Source: an uncultured Marvinbryantia sp.
GTDB lineage: Bacteria > Bacillota > Clostridia > Lachnospirales > Lachnospiraceae
Direction: 5' to 3'
NCBI GenBank assembly: GCA_934408725.1
Contig: CAKRVB010000042.1
Coordinates: 1 to 17,261 of the forward strand
Length of the DNA: 17,261 bases
The notes beneath the pieces are model-generated. The model was not told the origin of the DNA, ran no database searches, and saw nothing but the letters and a program-made list of their open reading frames with translations. Every line of letters starts with the position of its first letter. The stretch's first letter is position 1. The translations under genes and the position numbers were made by a program. Positions 7,108 through 14,370 of this stretch are shown one piece after another.

Positions 7108-9747
7108 ATGAAAAAGTATGGAGTAAATGAACTTCGTAAGATGTATCTGGACTTTTTCGAGAGCAAAGGCCATCTGGTTATGAAAAGCTTTTCCCTCGTA
7201 CCACAGAATGACAAGAGTCTGCTGCTGATCAATGCAGGTATGGCTCCGCTGAAACCTTATTTTACAGGAGCAGAGATCCCGCCAAGAAGGCGTGTGGCTA
7301 CCTGTCAGAAGTGTATTCGTACCGGCGATATTGAGAATGTAGGTAAGACCGCACGCCATGGTACATTCTTTGAGATGCTGGGTAACTTCTCTTTTGGAGA
7401 TTATTTCAAGCATGAAGCCATTAACTGGTCCTGGGAATTTTTGACTGAAGTGGTAGGACTGGATCCAGAACGCCTGTATCCATCCGTGTATGTGGATGAT
7501 GATGAAGCATTTGATATCTGGAATAAAGAAGTAGGTATTGCACCGGAACGTATTTTCCGTTTTGGAAAAGAAGACAACTTCTGGGAGCACGGTGCAGGAC
7601 CTTGCGGACCATGTTCTGAGATCTACTATGACCGTGGAGAAAAGTATGGCTGTGGAAAACCAGGCTGTACCGTAGGATGCGACTGTGACCGTTATATGGA
7701 GATCTGGAACAATGTATTTACACAGTTCGAGAATGACGGTAATGGAAATTATACAACACTGAAAAATAAAAATATTGATACCGGTATGGGACTGGAACGT
7801 CTGGCCAGTGTGGTACAGGATGTAGATTCTATTTTTGATGTAGATACTGTATGTGCATTGAGAAATCATGTATGTAAGATGGCAGGAAAGGTATATCAGG
7901 AAAACTACAAAGATGATGTATCCATTCGTTTGATTACAGACCATATCCGTTCTGCAACATTTATGATCTCTGATGGTATTATGCCGACCAATGAGGGACG
8001 TGGATATGTACTGCGCCGTCTGATCCGTCGTGCAGCACGTCACGGCAGACTGCTTGGTATTGAAGGAAAGTTCCTTGCAGACTTAAGTGCAACAGTCATT
8101 GAAGGTTCCAAAGATGGATATCCGGAACTGGAAGAAAAGAAAGAATTCATCTTCAATGTTCTGAACAATGAAGAGAATCAGTTTAATAAAACGATTGATC
8201 AGGGACTTCGTATTCTGAATGATCTGGAAGAAGATCTGAAGGCTAAGGGAGAAAAGACACTTGGAGGCGCAGATGCATTCAAGCTGTATGATACCTATGG
8301 ATTCCCGATGGATCTGACGAAAGAGATCCTGGAAGAAAAAGGATATGAGATTGATGAAGCTGGTTTCCAGGCCGAGATGGATGCACAGAGAAAACGTGCC
8401 CGTGAAAGCCGCGAAGTGACCAACTACATGGGAGCAGATGCCACTGTTTACGATCAGATCGATGTATCTGTCACTACAGAATTTACCGGATACACTACTC
8501 TGAAGGATGAGTCTGAGATCACAGTACTTACTTCTGAAACGGAACTGGCAGATTCTCTGGTAGAAGGTCAGAAGGGAACGGTATTTACTGCGAAGACACC
8601 ATTTTATGCTACCATGGGTGGACAGGAAGGTGACACAGGTGTGATCTATACAGAGAACGGTAAGTTCCAGGTAGAGGATACCATCAAGCTTCGTGGAGGA
8701 AAATATGGACATGTTGGTCATATGGTTTCCGGTATGCTTTCCAAGGGTGATAAAGTGACTCTGGAAGTAGCAGAGCAGGAAAGACTGGATACCTGCAAGA
8801 ACCACAGTGCAACGCATCTGCTTCAGAAAGCACTGAAGACTGTGCTGGGAAGTCATGTAGAACAGAAAGGTTCTCTGGTTACGCCAACCAGACTGCGTTT
8901 TGACTTTGCACATTTCCAGGCTATGACAGCAGAAGAGATTGCAAAGGTGGAAGAGATTGTCAACAAAGAGATTCAGGCAGCAATTCCGGTTGTGACCAAG
9001 GTAATGCCGATCGAAGAAGCAAAGAAGACCGGAGCAATGGCGTTGTTCGGAGAAAAATATGGCGAAGAAGTACGTGTAGTGTCTATTGGAGATTTCTCAG
9101 TAGAGCTCTGTGGTGGTACACATGTGGCAAATACCAGCAGTATTGCGCTGTTCAAGATTGTATCGGAAGCAGGTGTGGCAGCAGGTGTACGTCGTATCGA
9201 AGCACTGACTGGCAATAATGTATTGGCTTATTACAAAGAGATGGAAGAGAAAATGGCAGAAGCTGCCAAAGCCCTTAAGACAACACCGGCAGAGATGCTG
9301 GAGAAGATTGCCCATTTACAGAAAGAGGTCAAAGACCTTCAGAGTGAAAATGAGTCCCTGAAGAGCAAGATGGCTCAGAACTCTCTGGGTGATGTTATGA
9401 GCAAAGTAACCGAAGTCAAAGGTGTCAAAGTACTGGCTACTGCAGTAGATGGTGTGGATATGAACGGACTTCGTGACCTGGGTGACCAGTTAAAAGAAAA
9501 ACTGGGAGAAGGTGTCGTTGTACTGGCATCTGCCAAAGATGGAAAAGTCAGCCTTCTGGCGATGGCTACGGATGGCGCTATGAAGAAAGGTGCTCATGCA
9601 GGTAACCTGATCAAGGCAGCAGCAGCAATCGTTGGAGGTGGCGGCGGTGGACGTCCGAATATGGCACAGGCCGGTGGAAAGAATCCAGATGCTATTCCAG
9701 AAGCAATTGCTAAGATCCCAGAACTGGTCGAGGGACAGATCAAATAA
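7108..9747 (+). CDS. alaS: Alanyl-tRNA synthetase
   Basis: The 879-aa class II enzyme is full length. The aminoacylation core has motif 2 region RRRVATCQKCIRTGDIENVGKT and FEMLGNFSFGDYFK. The editing domain has the zinc-binding HSATH (566-570) and CGGTH (668-672), which remove mischarged Ser or Gly. The C-Ala domain (about 750-879) ends with the glycine-rich GGGGGGRPNMAQAGG. An extra CGKPGCTVGCDCDRY insert in the core is usual in many bacterial AlaRS. The RBS AAGGAGG is 6 bases before the ATG. The 29-bp spacer from tyrS contains only a 5-bp hairpin (7079-7083/7089-7093) without a T-tract. No T-box is present. No clear terminator follows; the next gene has its own promoter. Confidence 0.97.
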   Translation: MKKYGVNELRKMYLDFFESKGHLVMKSFSLVPQNDKSLLLINAGMAPLKPYFTGAEIPPRRRVATCQKCIRTGDIENVGKTARHGTFFEMLGNFSFGDYFKHEAINWSWEFLTEVVGLDPERLYPSVYVDDDEAFDIWNKEVGIAPERIFRFGKEDNFWEHGAGPCGPCSEIYYDRGEKYGCGKPGCTVGCDCDRYMEIWNNVFTQFENDGNGNYTTLKNKNIDTGMGLERLASVVQDVDSIFDVDTVCALRNHVCKMAGKVYQENYKDDVSIRLITDHIRSATFMISDGIMPTNEGRGYVLRRLIRRAARHGRLLGIEGKFLADLSATVIEGSKDGYPELEEKKEFIFNVLNNEENQFNKTIDQGLRILNDLEEDLKAKGEKTLGGADAFKLYDTYGFPMDLTKEILEEKGYEIDEAGFQAEMDAQRKRARESREVTNYMGADATVYDQIDVSVTTEFTGYTTLKDESEITVLTSETELADSLVEGQKGTVFTAKTPFYATMGGQEGDTGVIYTENGKFQVEDTIKLRGGKYGHVGHMVSGMLSKGDKVTLEVAEQERLDTCKNHSATHLLQKALKTVLGSHVEQKGSLVTPTRLRFDFAHFQAMTAEEIAKVEEIVNKEIQAAIPVVTKVMPIEEAKKTGAMALFGEKYGEEVRVVSIGDFSVELCGGTHVANTSSIALFKIVSEAGVAAGVRRIEALTGNNVLAYYKEMEEKMAEAAKALKTTPAEMLEKIAHLQKEVKDLQSENESLKSKMAQNSLGDVMSKVTEVKGVKVLATAVDGVDMNGLRDLGDQLKEKLGEGVVVLASAKDGKVSLLAMATDGAMKKGAHAGNLIKAAAAIVGGGGGGRPNMAQAGGKNPDAIPEAIAKIPELVEGQIK

Positions 9748-9810
9748 AAAGTGGATAACTTTCAAAAAAGGTAAATTTCCAGAAAGAAACTACTTGACGA
9801 AAGTGGATAA
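9748..9810 (+). repeat. 11-bp direct repeat AAAGTGGATAA before and inside the rpsU promoter
   Basis: Identical 11-mers at 9748-9758 and 9800-9810 are 52 bp apart, close to five helical turns. The second copy fills most of the spacer between -35 and -10 of the rpsU promoter. Each contains AGTGGATAA, one base from the reverse-complement DnaA box. A protein bound at the second copy would block RNA polymerase; no binding evidence exists. Confidence 0.6.
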
Positions 9811-9822
9811 AGTAGGTATAAT
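9794..9822 (+). promoter_or_regulatory. Sigma-A promoter of rpsU
   Basis: TTGACG (9794-9799), 17-base spacer, perfect TATAAT (9817-9822). The predicted start near 9829 gives a leader of about 70 nt. Confidence 0.85.
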
Positions 9823-9848
9823 CCTAATAGTGCAATAAAATAACCCAA

Positions 9849-9885
9849 CAGTTGTATTATGCACAATCTACAACTGGAGGGAGGT
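9849..9885 (+). promoter_or_regulatory. rpsU leader hairpin with purine-rich double Shine-Dalgarno
   Basis: An 8-bp perfect stem, CAGTTGTA (9849-9856) with TACAACTG (9869-9876), has a 12-nt loop. Its last base is the first G of GGAGGGAGGT (9876-9885), two overlapping canonical ribosome-binding sequences. They lie 13 or more bases before the rpsU ATG, too far for normal initiation. A weaker AGGTG (9887-9891) is 7 bases from the ATG. This arrangement suggests translational control, possibly by S21 itself. Confidence 0.55.
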
Positions 9886-9898
9886 TAGGTGTGAGACA

Positions 9899-10075
9899 AT
9901 GTCAAATGTAATCGTAAAAGAAAACGAGACTTTGGACAGCGCTTTACGCCGTTTCAAGAGAAACTGCGCAAAAGCTGGTATCCAGCAGGAGATTCGTAAA
10001 AGAGAACATTACGAAAAACCAAGCGTTAGACGTAAGAAAAAATCCGAAGCTGCTCGTAAACGTAAATTTAACTAA
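9899..10075 (+). CDS. rpsU: 30S ribosomal protein bS21
   Basis: This is a 58-aa gene, shorter than common ORF cut-offs. The sequence [19 protein letters not shown] begins it, and a strongly basic tail ([15 protein letters not shown]) ends it. Both are hallmarks of bS21, which sits on the 30S platform near the 3' end of 16S rRNA and helps base-pairing with mRNA. It is monocistronic here, with its own promoter and terminator, and is not linked to dnaG or rpoD. The codons lean towards those of highly expressed genes (many CGT and GCT). The ATG at 9899 gives the conserved start. A six-codon GTG frame at 9891-9911 overlaps it out of frame. Confidence 0.96.
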   Translation: MSNVIVKENETLDSALRRFKRNCAKAGIQQEIRKREHYEKPSVRRKKKSEAARKRKFN

Positions 10076-10080
10076 TGTGC

Positions 10081-10124
10081 AGACAAATCCCTGGTCAGTT
10101 ATTGATCGGGGATTTTTTCTGTCT
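10081..10124 (+). terminator. Terminator of rpsU
   Basis: A 12-bp stem (10086-10097 with 10103-10114, two G-T pairs) has loop GTTAT and is followed by TTTTTT (10113-10118). An outer AGACA/TGTCT pair (10081-10085/10120-10124) extends the dyad. Confidence 0.9.
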
Positions 10125-10248
10125 AAAATACTGTAAAAGATATCTGTGGGTTGCTTCGCACTTTCAGAATCCCATATATTGAAATAGGTAGTATATAACG
10201 TTTTCAGTGTTCATAAGTTGTACTATTAGAAAAAAGGGGCGTGGTGCA

Positions 10249-11418
10249 ATGATAAGAAATGGAAAAATGTGTATACTGCTTTTTATTTTGTGGATATCCC
10301 TGTTTTGTGGTATTTCATGGGACGTAGGGGCAGAGGAGCTGGAACTGGCTTCCCCGGAGGCGGTGCTGATGGAGGCTTCCACTGGAAAAATCTTATTTGA
10401 GAAAGCTTCTCATGAGAAACGCAGTCCGGCCAGTGTAACGAAGATTATGACGGTACTTCTGGCTTTTGAAGCACTGGAAAAGGGGCAGATTCATCTGGAG
10501 GATGAAGTAGTGACCAGTGCGTATGCCAAATCTATGGGAGGATCTCAGGTATTTCTGGAAGAGGGGGAGAAGCAGACCGTACAGACGTTGCTGAAATGTA
10601 TTCTGGTTTCCTCGGGAAATGATGCCTCTGTGGCATTGGCGGAGTACATAGCCGGCAGTGAAATGGAGTTTGTCAACAAAATGAATGAAAAGGCAAAAAC
10701 ATTGGGGATGAATGATACCCATTTTGTGGATTGCTGCGGGTTGACGGACTCGGACGATCACTACACATCAGCAAATGATATCGCACTAATGTCCCGGGAG
10801 TTGATTATCAGATTCCCGGAAGTTTTCGATTATACCACCATCTGGATGGAGAACATCACCCATGTGACCCAGCGGGGAAGCAGCGAGTTTGGTCTGTCCA
10901 ATACCAATAAATTGCTGCGCAGCTATAATGGCTGTAACGGATTGAAAACAGGAAGTACCAGTAAGGCATTGTTTTGTGTATCAGCAACTGCTCTGCGAAA
11001 TGATATTCAGCTCATCAGTGTGATCATGGCCGGACCGGATTCCAAGACCAGATTCAAAGAGGCAGCACAGCTCCTGGACTATGGATTTGGAAAATGCTGT
11101 CTGTATACAGATGAAGAACAGATAAAATTCCCACCACTGAAGGTTCGAAAAGGGGTTCAAAATCAGGTTACCTGTCATGTGAAGGAAGATTTTCGATATC
11201 TGGACACTGATGGAAACGATCTTGCCGGGATTCAGCGCAGTATTCAACTGGCGGATACTGTCACAGCACCGGTACAGGAAGGAGAGACAGCGGGCTATCT
11301 GGTATACACACTGGATGGAAAAGAAATTGGAAGAAGTGAGCTGGTATTTGATGAGAGTGTAGAAAAAGCCGGGTATGGATTCTGTGTGAAAAAGGCGTGG
11401 GAAGTGTATAGTATGTGA
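10249..11418 (+). CDS. Secreted D-alanyl-D-alanine carboxypeptidase (DacF-like, peptidase S11)
   Basis: This low-molecular-weight penicillin-binding protein trims the terminal D-Ala from peptidoglycan stem peptides outside the membrane. From the ATG at 10249 it is 389 aa: a signal peptide to about Ala28 (DVGA-EE), a transpeptidase domain with nucleophile Ser62 in SVTK (62-65), SGN (122-124) and KTG (233-235), then a PBP5_C-type beta domain from about 290. The C-terminus (KKAWEVYSM) could form the short membrane-binding helix. The frame is open from a GTG at 10207, but AAAGGGG lies 9 bases before 10249 and the signal peptide begins there. It has no close operon partner. A paralogue lies at 15829. 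A sporulation role, as for Bacillus DacF, is possible but not shown. Confidence 0.93.
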   Translation: MIRNGKMCILLFILWISLFCGISWDVGAEELELASPEAVLMEASTGKILFEKASHEKRSPASVTKIMTVLLAFEALEKGQIHLEDEVVTSAYAKSMGGSQVFLEEGEKQTVQTLLKCILVSSGNDASVALAEYIAGSEMEFVNKMNEKAKTLGMNDTHFVDCCGLTDSDDHYTSANDIALMSRELIIRFPEVFDYTTIWMENITHVTQRGSSEFGLSNTNKLLRSYNGCNGLKTGSTSKALFCVSATALRNDIQLISVIMAGPDSKTRFKEAAQLLDYGFGKCCLYTDEEQIKFPPLKVRKGVQNQVTCHVKEDFRYLDTDGNDLAGIQRSIQLADTVTAPVQEGETAGYLVYTLDGKEIGRSELVFDESVEKAGYGFCVKKAWEVYSM

Positions 11419-11472
11419 GAAACAGCTTACGGAACAGCGGAAACCGAAATGATTGCATGAAAAATACAAATC

Positions 11473-11517
11473 TGGACTTTGCGGAAAGAAACAATTATAA
11501 TGAACATGTATCCGCAA
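11473..11517 (+). promoter_or_regulatory. Promoter with a 7-bp inverted repeat around its -10 box
   Basis: TGGACT (11473-11478), 17-base spacer, TATAAT (11496-11501). The -10 lies between inverted-repeat arms TTGCGGA (11479-11485) and TCCGCAA (11511-11517). Five T residues follow the right arm, so the dyad could also act as a weak terminator. It drives towards the truncated gene at 11527 and is probably a relic. Confidence 0.45.
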
Positions 11518-11526
11518 TTTTTCTGA

Positions 11527-12258
11527 TCTCAGACGGTCTCCTATAAATCCGTACTGTCATTTATCAGTATGAATTTTGACGGATTAAAAACAGCTATCAT
11601 GGAAATGTATTCCGGATCAGAAGTAGAGGTAAATGTAGGATCATTCCAGAACAATATCAGTAGTTTTTCCGGGAAAGATGATGTACTGACTTATTTGATT
11701 CATCTTGGATATCTGGGCTATGACCAGTACCACAGAACGGCATTTATACCAAATGAGGAAATAAGACAGGAATTTCAGACAGTTTTAAAAGAAGAAAAAT
11801 GGGATGAACTGAATCGAATGGAGCTCGCGTCCTATGAATTGTTAGAAGCAACGTTGGATATGGATGTAAAAACAGTTTCACATGAAATTGATTTGATTCA
11901 TAGAAAATATGCATCCTCGATTCAATACAATAATGAAAATTCTTTGAGCTGTGTGATCACCATTGCATATTTAAGTAGTATGCAGTATTATTTCAAACCG
12001 GTCAGGGAACTTCAGTCAGGATATGGATTTGCAGATCTGGTCTATATTCCAAAACCGAAATATCAGAATAGTCATCCGGCACTTTTGATAGAACTCAAAT
12101 GGAATAAAAATACAGAAACAGCAATTACGCAAATCAAAGAAAAGAAATATCCAGAATCAATTGAGGAATACACAGGTGATATATTGCTTGTAGGGATCAG
12201 CTATGATAAAAAGACAAAAGTACATGAATGCGTGATTGAAAAGTATAGGAAAGAATGA
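11527..12258 (+). pseudogene. 5'-truncated AAA-ATPase-like / PD-(D/E)XK nuclease protein (DUF1703 family), nuclease half only
   Basis: The open frame from the ATG at 11569 gives 229 aa that align from memory with the C-terminal part of AAA-ATPase_like plus PDDEXK_9 (DUF1703) proteins, which are normally about 500-580 aa. Recognisable blocks are SFSGKDDVLTYLIHLGYLGYD, the nuclease core GYGFADLVYIP (Asp156) and LLIELKWNK (Glu175, Lys177), QIKEKKYPE, and DILLVGISYDKKTK. Homology-like codons continue upstream of the ATG (SYKSVLSFIS) to a stop at 11524-11526, and the whole ATPase half is absent. No ribosome binding site precedes 11569. The nuclease residues are intact, so a short domain protein is conceivable, but a decaying fragment is more likely. 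The role of the full family is unknown; it is abundant and often multi-copy in gut anaerobes. Confidence 0.72.
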
Positions 12259-12314
12259 GTTACATGATATTTACATTTTAAAATGAAATTTGCTTTCTGA
12301 CTACAGGCTGTTGA

Positions 12315-12718
12315 ACCAAGAAAGTCAATTTACTAGCTAATTTTGAAGGAGTTGCATTTAACAGAGGGAAGAAATACAGGGTTTGGAAAAATACTGAGAG
12401 CACTTTCTGCAAATGGTTCGCTGAAACCAGAATTTGAAACAGATGATGATCACAGCTATTTTATATCAAGATTTTTTGTACATGAAGCATTCTTAGAAGA
12501 TGAAAATGAGCGAAGTTTTAAAACCGGCTGATTTTCATAAATTAGAGAAGATAATCCAGTATATTGAGAAAAACGGAAAAATAACGCCTAAAGAAGCGGA
12601 AAGTGTCAGTGGAAGGTCTACCGCAACGGTAAGAAGATATCTGAAAATATTAGTGGAAACAGGATATGTAGAAGCAGAAGGAAGTACGAATAATTCTGTA
12701 TATAGAGCAAATATATGA
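12315..12718 (+). pseudogene. Frameshifted C-terminal remnant of an AlbA_2/Schlafen-like ATP-binding regulator (COG2865 type)
   Basis: Three reading frames together resemble the end of COG2865 proteins (AlbA_2 domain, HATPase-like C-part, winged helix). TKKVNLLANF is in one frame (12315-12344). A two-base loss in a T-run shifts to KELHLTEGRNTGFGKILRAL and FETDDDHSYFISRFFVHEAF (to 12531). A second shift leads to a winged-helix segment (12500-12718, 72 codons; KITPKEAESVSGRSTATVRRYLKILVETGYVE). The N-terminal 300 or more residues are missing. The last segment has an ATG at 12500 or 12506 and could still be read as a small DNA-binding protein, but no strong ribosome binding site is seen. Together with the preceding fragment this marks a degraded accessory insertion between core genes. 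Confidence 0.65.
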
Positions 12719-12742
12719 GGAAAAGAAGAAAAACGCTTTCCC

Positions 12743-12771
12743 TTGCCAAACCCCCAATATTTGTTTATACT
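12743..12771 (+). promoter_or_regulatory. Sigma-A promoter of the metallophosphoesterase-scpAB operon
   Basis: TTGCCA (12743-12748), 17-base spacer, TATACT (12766-12771). The start codon of the next gene is 29 bp downstream of the -10. Confidence 0.75.
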
Positions 12772-12789
12772 ATTAAACAGAAAATTGGG
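12753..12789 (+). repeat. Nested dyad over the -10 box (operator-like)
   Basis: Outer arms CCCAAT (12753-12758) and ATTGGG (12784-12789) enclose inner arms GTTTA (12763-12767) and TAAAC (12774-12778), nearly symmetric, with gaps of 4 and 5. The centre overlaps the -10 box. There is no T-tract, so it is not a terminator. It could be a repressor site or an mRNA 5'-end hairpin. Confidence 0.5.
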
Positions 12790-12800
12790 TTGGTAGAATT

Positions 12801-13604
12801 ATGAGTAGAATAATTATCAGACACTACCGGATTGCGTTGCCGAAGAGAGTTCCGAAACCGACGGCACCGATCCGTATTGTAGTGATAGGAGATTTGCACA
12901 ATCGAACATTTGGAAAAGGCAATCGGAACCTGATGGAGAAGATCATAGGGCAGCACCCGGATTTGATTTTTTCCGTGGGTGATCTGACAGTATGCAAGCC
13001 GGGAAAAGAAACGAATATTGATGTGGCGGTTTCACTGCTTAAGAGACTGTCTTGTGAATGTCCGGTATATTGCATTAATGGAAACCATGAATTCCGGGCG
13101 AAAAGATACCCGGATGCCTATGATGGTGTGTATGAGCAGTTCAAAAGGGGCATCCATACATCGAATATACGTCTTCTGGAAGATGAAAAAGAACAGATCG
13201 ATATAAAAGGAACTCATTTGACGGTACATGGATTTGAGCTCCCTGAGAAATATTATAAGAGATTTCACCAGCAGTATATCAGTGCAGAGGAGATTCGCAA
13301 GTCGATTCAGGAACCGGAAGATGGACGTTACAATATTTTACTGGCACATAATCCGGTGTATTTTGAAGGTTATGCACTGTGGGGAGCGGATCTGACTTTA
13401 AGCGGCCATCTGCATGGAGGCTTGATGCGTCTGCCGCTGGTTGGAGGTATAATCAGCCCACAGGTGAAGCTTTTTCCAAAGTATGACTGCGGAATGTATG
13501 AAAAATATGGAAGAAAGCTTCTGGTCACAGCAGGATTGGGATCCCATTCCATTGCATTTCGCATCAACAATCCGGCAGAATTCATGCTGGTGGAGTTGTA
13601 TTAG
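12801..13604 (+). CDS. Calcineurin-like metallophosphoesterase
   Basis: The 267-aa protein has every metal-binding motif of the family: GDLHN (Asp31, His33), VGDL (Asp61), GNHE (Asn95, His96), AHNP (His183) and GHLHGG (His203, His205). It is closest in style to YkuE/YaeI-type phosphoesterases, some of which act on lipid or nucleotide phosphodiesters, but the substrate cannot be read from sequence. It lacks the N-terminal membrane anchor or Tat signal of YkuE, so it is probably cytoplasmic. The stop is 11 bp before scpA, and the two share a promoter. The ribosome binding site is weak (GGTTGGTAG). Confidence 0.9.
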   Translation: MSRIIIRHYRIALPKRVPKPTAPIRIVVIGDLHNRTFGKGNRNLMEKIIGQHPDLIFSVGDLTVCKPGKETNIDVAVSLLKRLSCECPVYCINGNHEFRAKRYPDAYDGVYEQFKRGIHTSNIRLLEDEKEQIDIKGTHLTVHGFELPEKYYKRFHQQYISAEEIRKSIQEPEDGRYNILLAHNPVYFEGYALWGADLTLSGHLHGGLMRLPLVGGIISPQVKLFPKYDCGMYEKYGRKLLVTAGLGSHSIAFRINNPAEFMLVELY

Positions 13605-13615
13605 AAGAGGTAACT

Positions 13616-14368
13616 ATGGGAATTTCGGTAAAATTGGAGCAGTTTGAAGGACCGCTGGATCTGCTGCTGCATTTGATTGATAAGAATAAAGTAGACATTT
13701 TTGATATCCCGATTGTGGAGATTACGAATCAGTACATGGAATATCTTCATGCCATGGAGACGGAAGATATGTCTGTGATGAGTGAGTTCCTGGTCATGGC
13801 AGCCACCCTTCTGGATATCAAGGCCCGTATGCTTCTTCCAAAGGAAGTTAATGAAGAGGGCGAAGAGGAAGATCCGAGACAGGAACTGGTGGAACGCCTT
13901 TTGGAATATAAGATGTATAAATATATGTCTTATGAACTCAGGGACCGACAGATGGATGCAGAGCATATGCTGTACAGGGATCCTTCGATACCCAAGGAGG
14001 TACAACAGTACAAGCCTCCGGTGAATCTGGATGAGATCCTGGGAGATTTAAATCTGGAGAAGCTGAATGCCATTTTTCAGGATGTCATGAAGCGTTCTGA
14101 GAATCGCCTGGATCCGGTGAGAAGCAAGTTCGGTCAGGTAGAAAAGGAAGAGGTGGATCTGGATCAGACCATCGCCTATGTGGAGAAATATATATCCCGG
14201 CATCGGAAATGCAATTTCCGTGATCTGTTGAATAAGCAGAAGAGCAAGATGCGCATTGCGATTACGTTTCTGACTATTTTGGAAATGATGAAGACCGGGA
14301 AAATCGAAGTGGAGCAGGACGAAATCTTTGGAGAGATTCTGATTACGGCAAAACAAAGTGAGGAATAA
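13616..14368 (+). CDS. scpA: Segregation and condensation protein A (ScpA, kleisin)
   Basis: The 250-aa kleisin bridges the two SMC heads and binds ScpB, forming the bacterial condensin that compacts and separates origins. The N-terminal block ISVKLEQFEGPLDLLLHLI is diagnostic and is followed by the SMC-neck-binding helices, an acidic, variable middle (about 75-170), and a C-terminal winged-helix part (FRDLLNKQKSKMRIAITFLTILEMMKTGKIEV). Length is normal. GAGGT is 6 bases before the ATG. It is followed by scpB with a 2-bp gap. smc itself is not in the window. Confidence 0.96.
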   Translation: MGISVKLEQFEGPLDLLLHLIDKNKVDIFDIPIVEITNQYMEYLHAMETEDMSVMSEFLVMAATLLDIKARMLLPKEVNEEGEEEDPRQELVERLLEYKMYKYMSYELRDRQMDAEHMLYRDPSIPKEVQQYKPPVNLDEILGDLNLEKLNAIFQDVMKRSENRLDPVRSKFGQVEKEEVDLDQTIAYVEKYISRHRKCNFRDLLNKQKSKMRIAITFLTILEMMKTGKIEVEQDEIFGEILITAKQSEE

Positions 14369-14370
14369 GT

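Noticed and set aside
7093..8913. Long antisense open frames (316 and 276 codons) opposite alaS
   Set aside because: They mirror the codon bias of alaS, have no recognisable domain, promoter or ribosome binding site, and alaS itself is certain.
12500..12531. Programmed frameshift between the two remnant frames (T TTA AAA in the overlap)
   Set aside because: The heptamer is in phase for the wrong direction of shift, the gene already lacks its 5' part, and another frame break occurs upstream. Decay is simpler.
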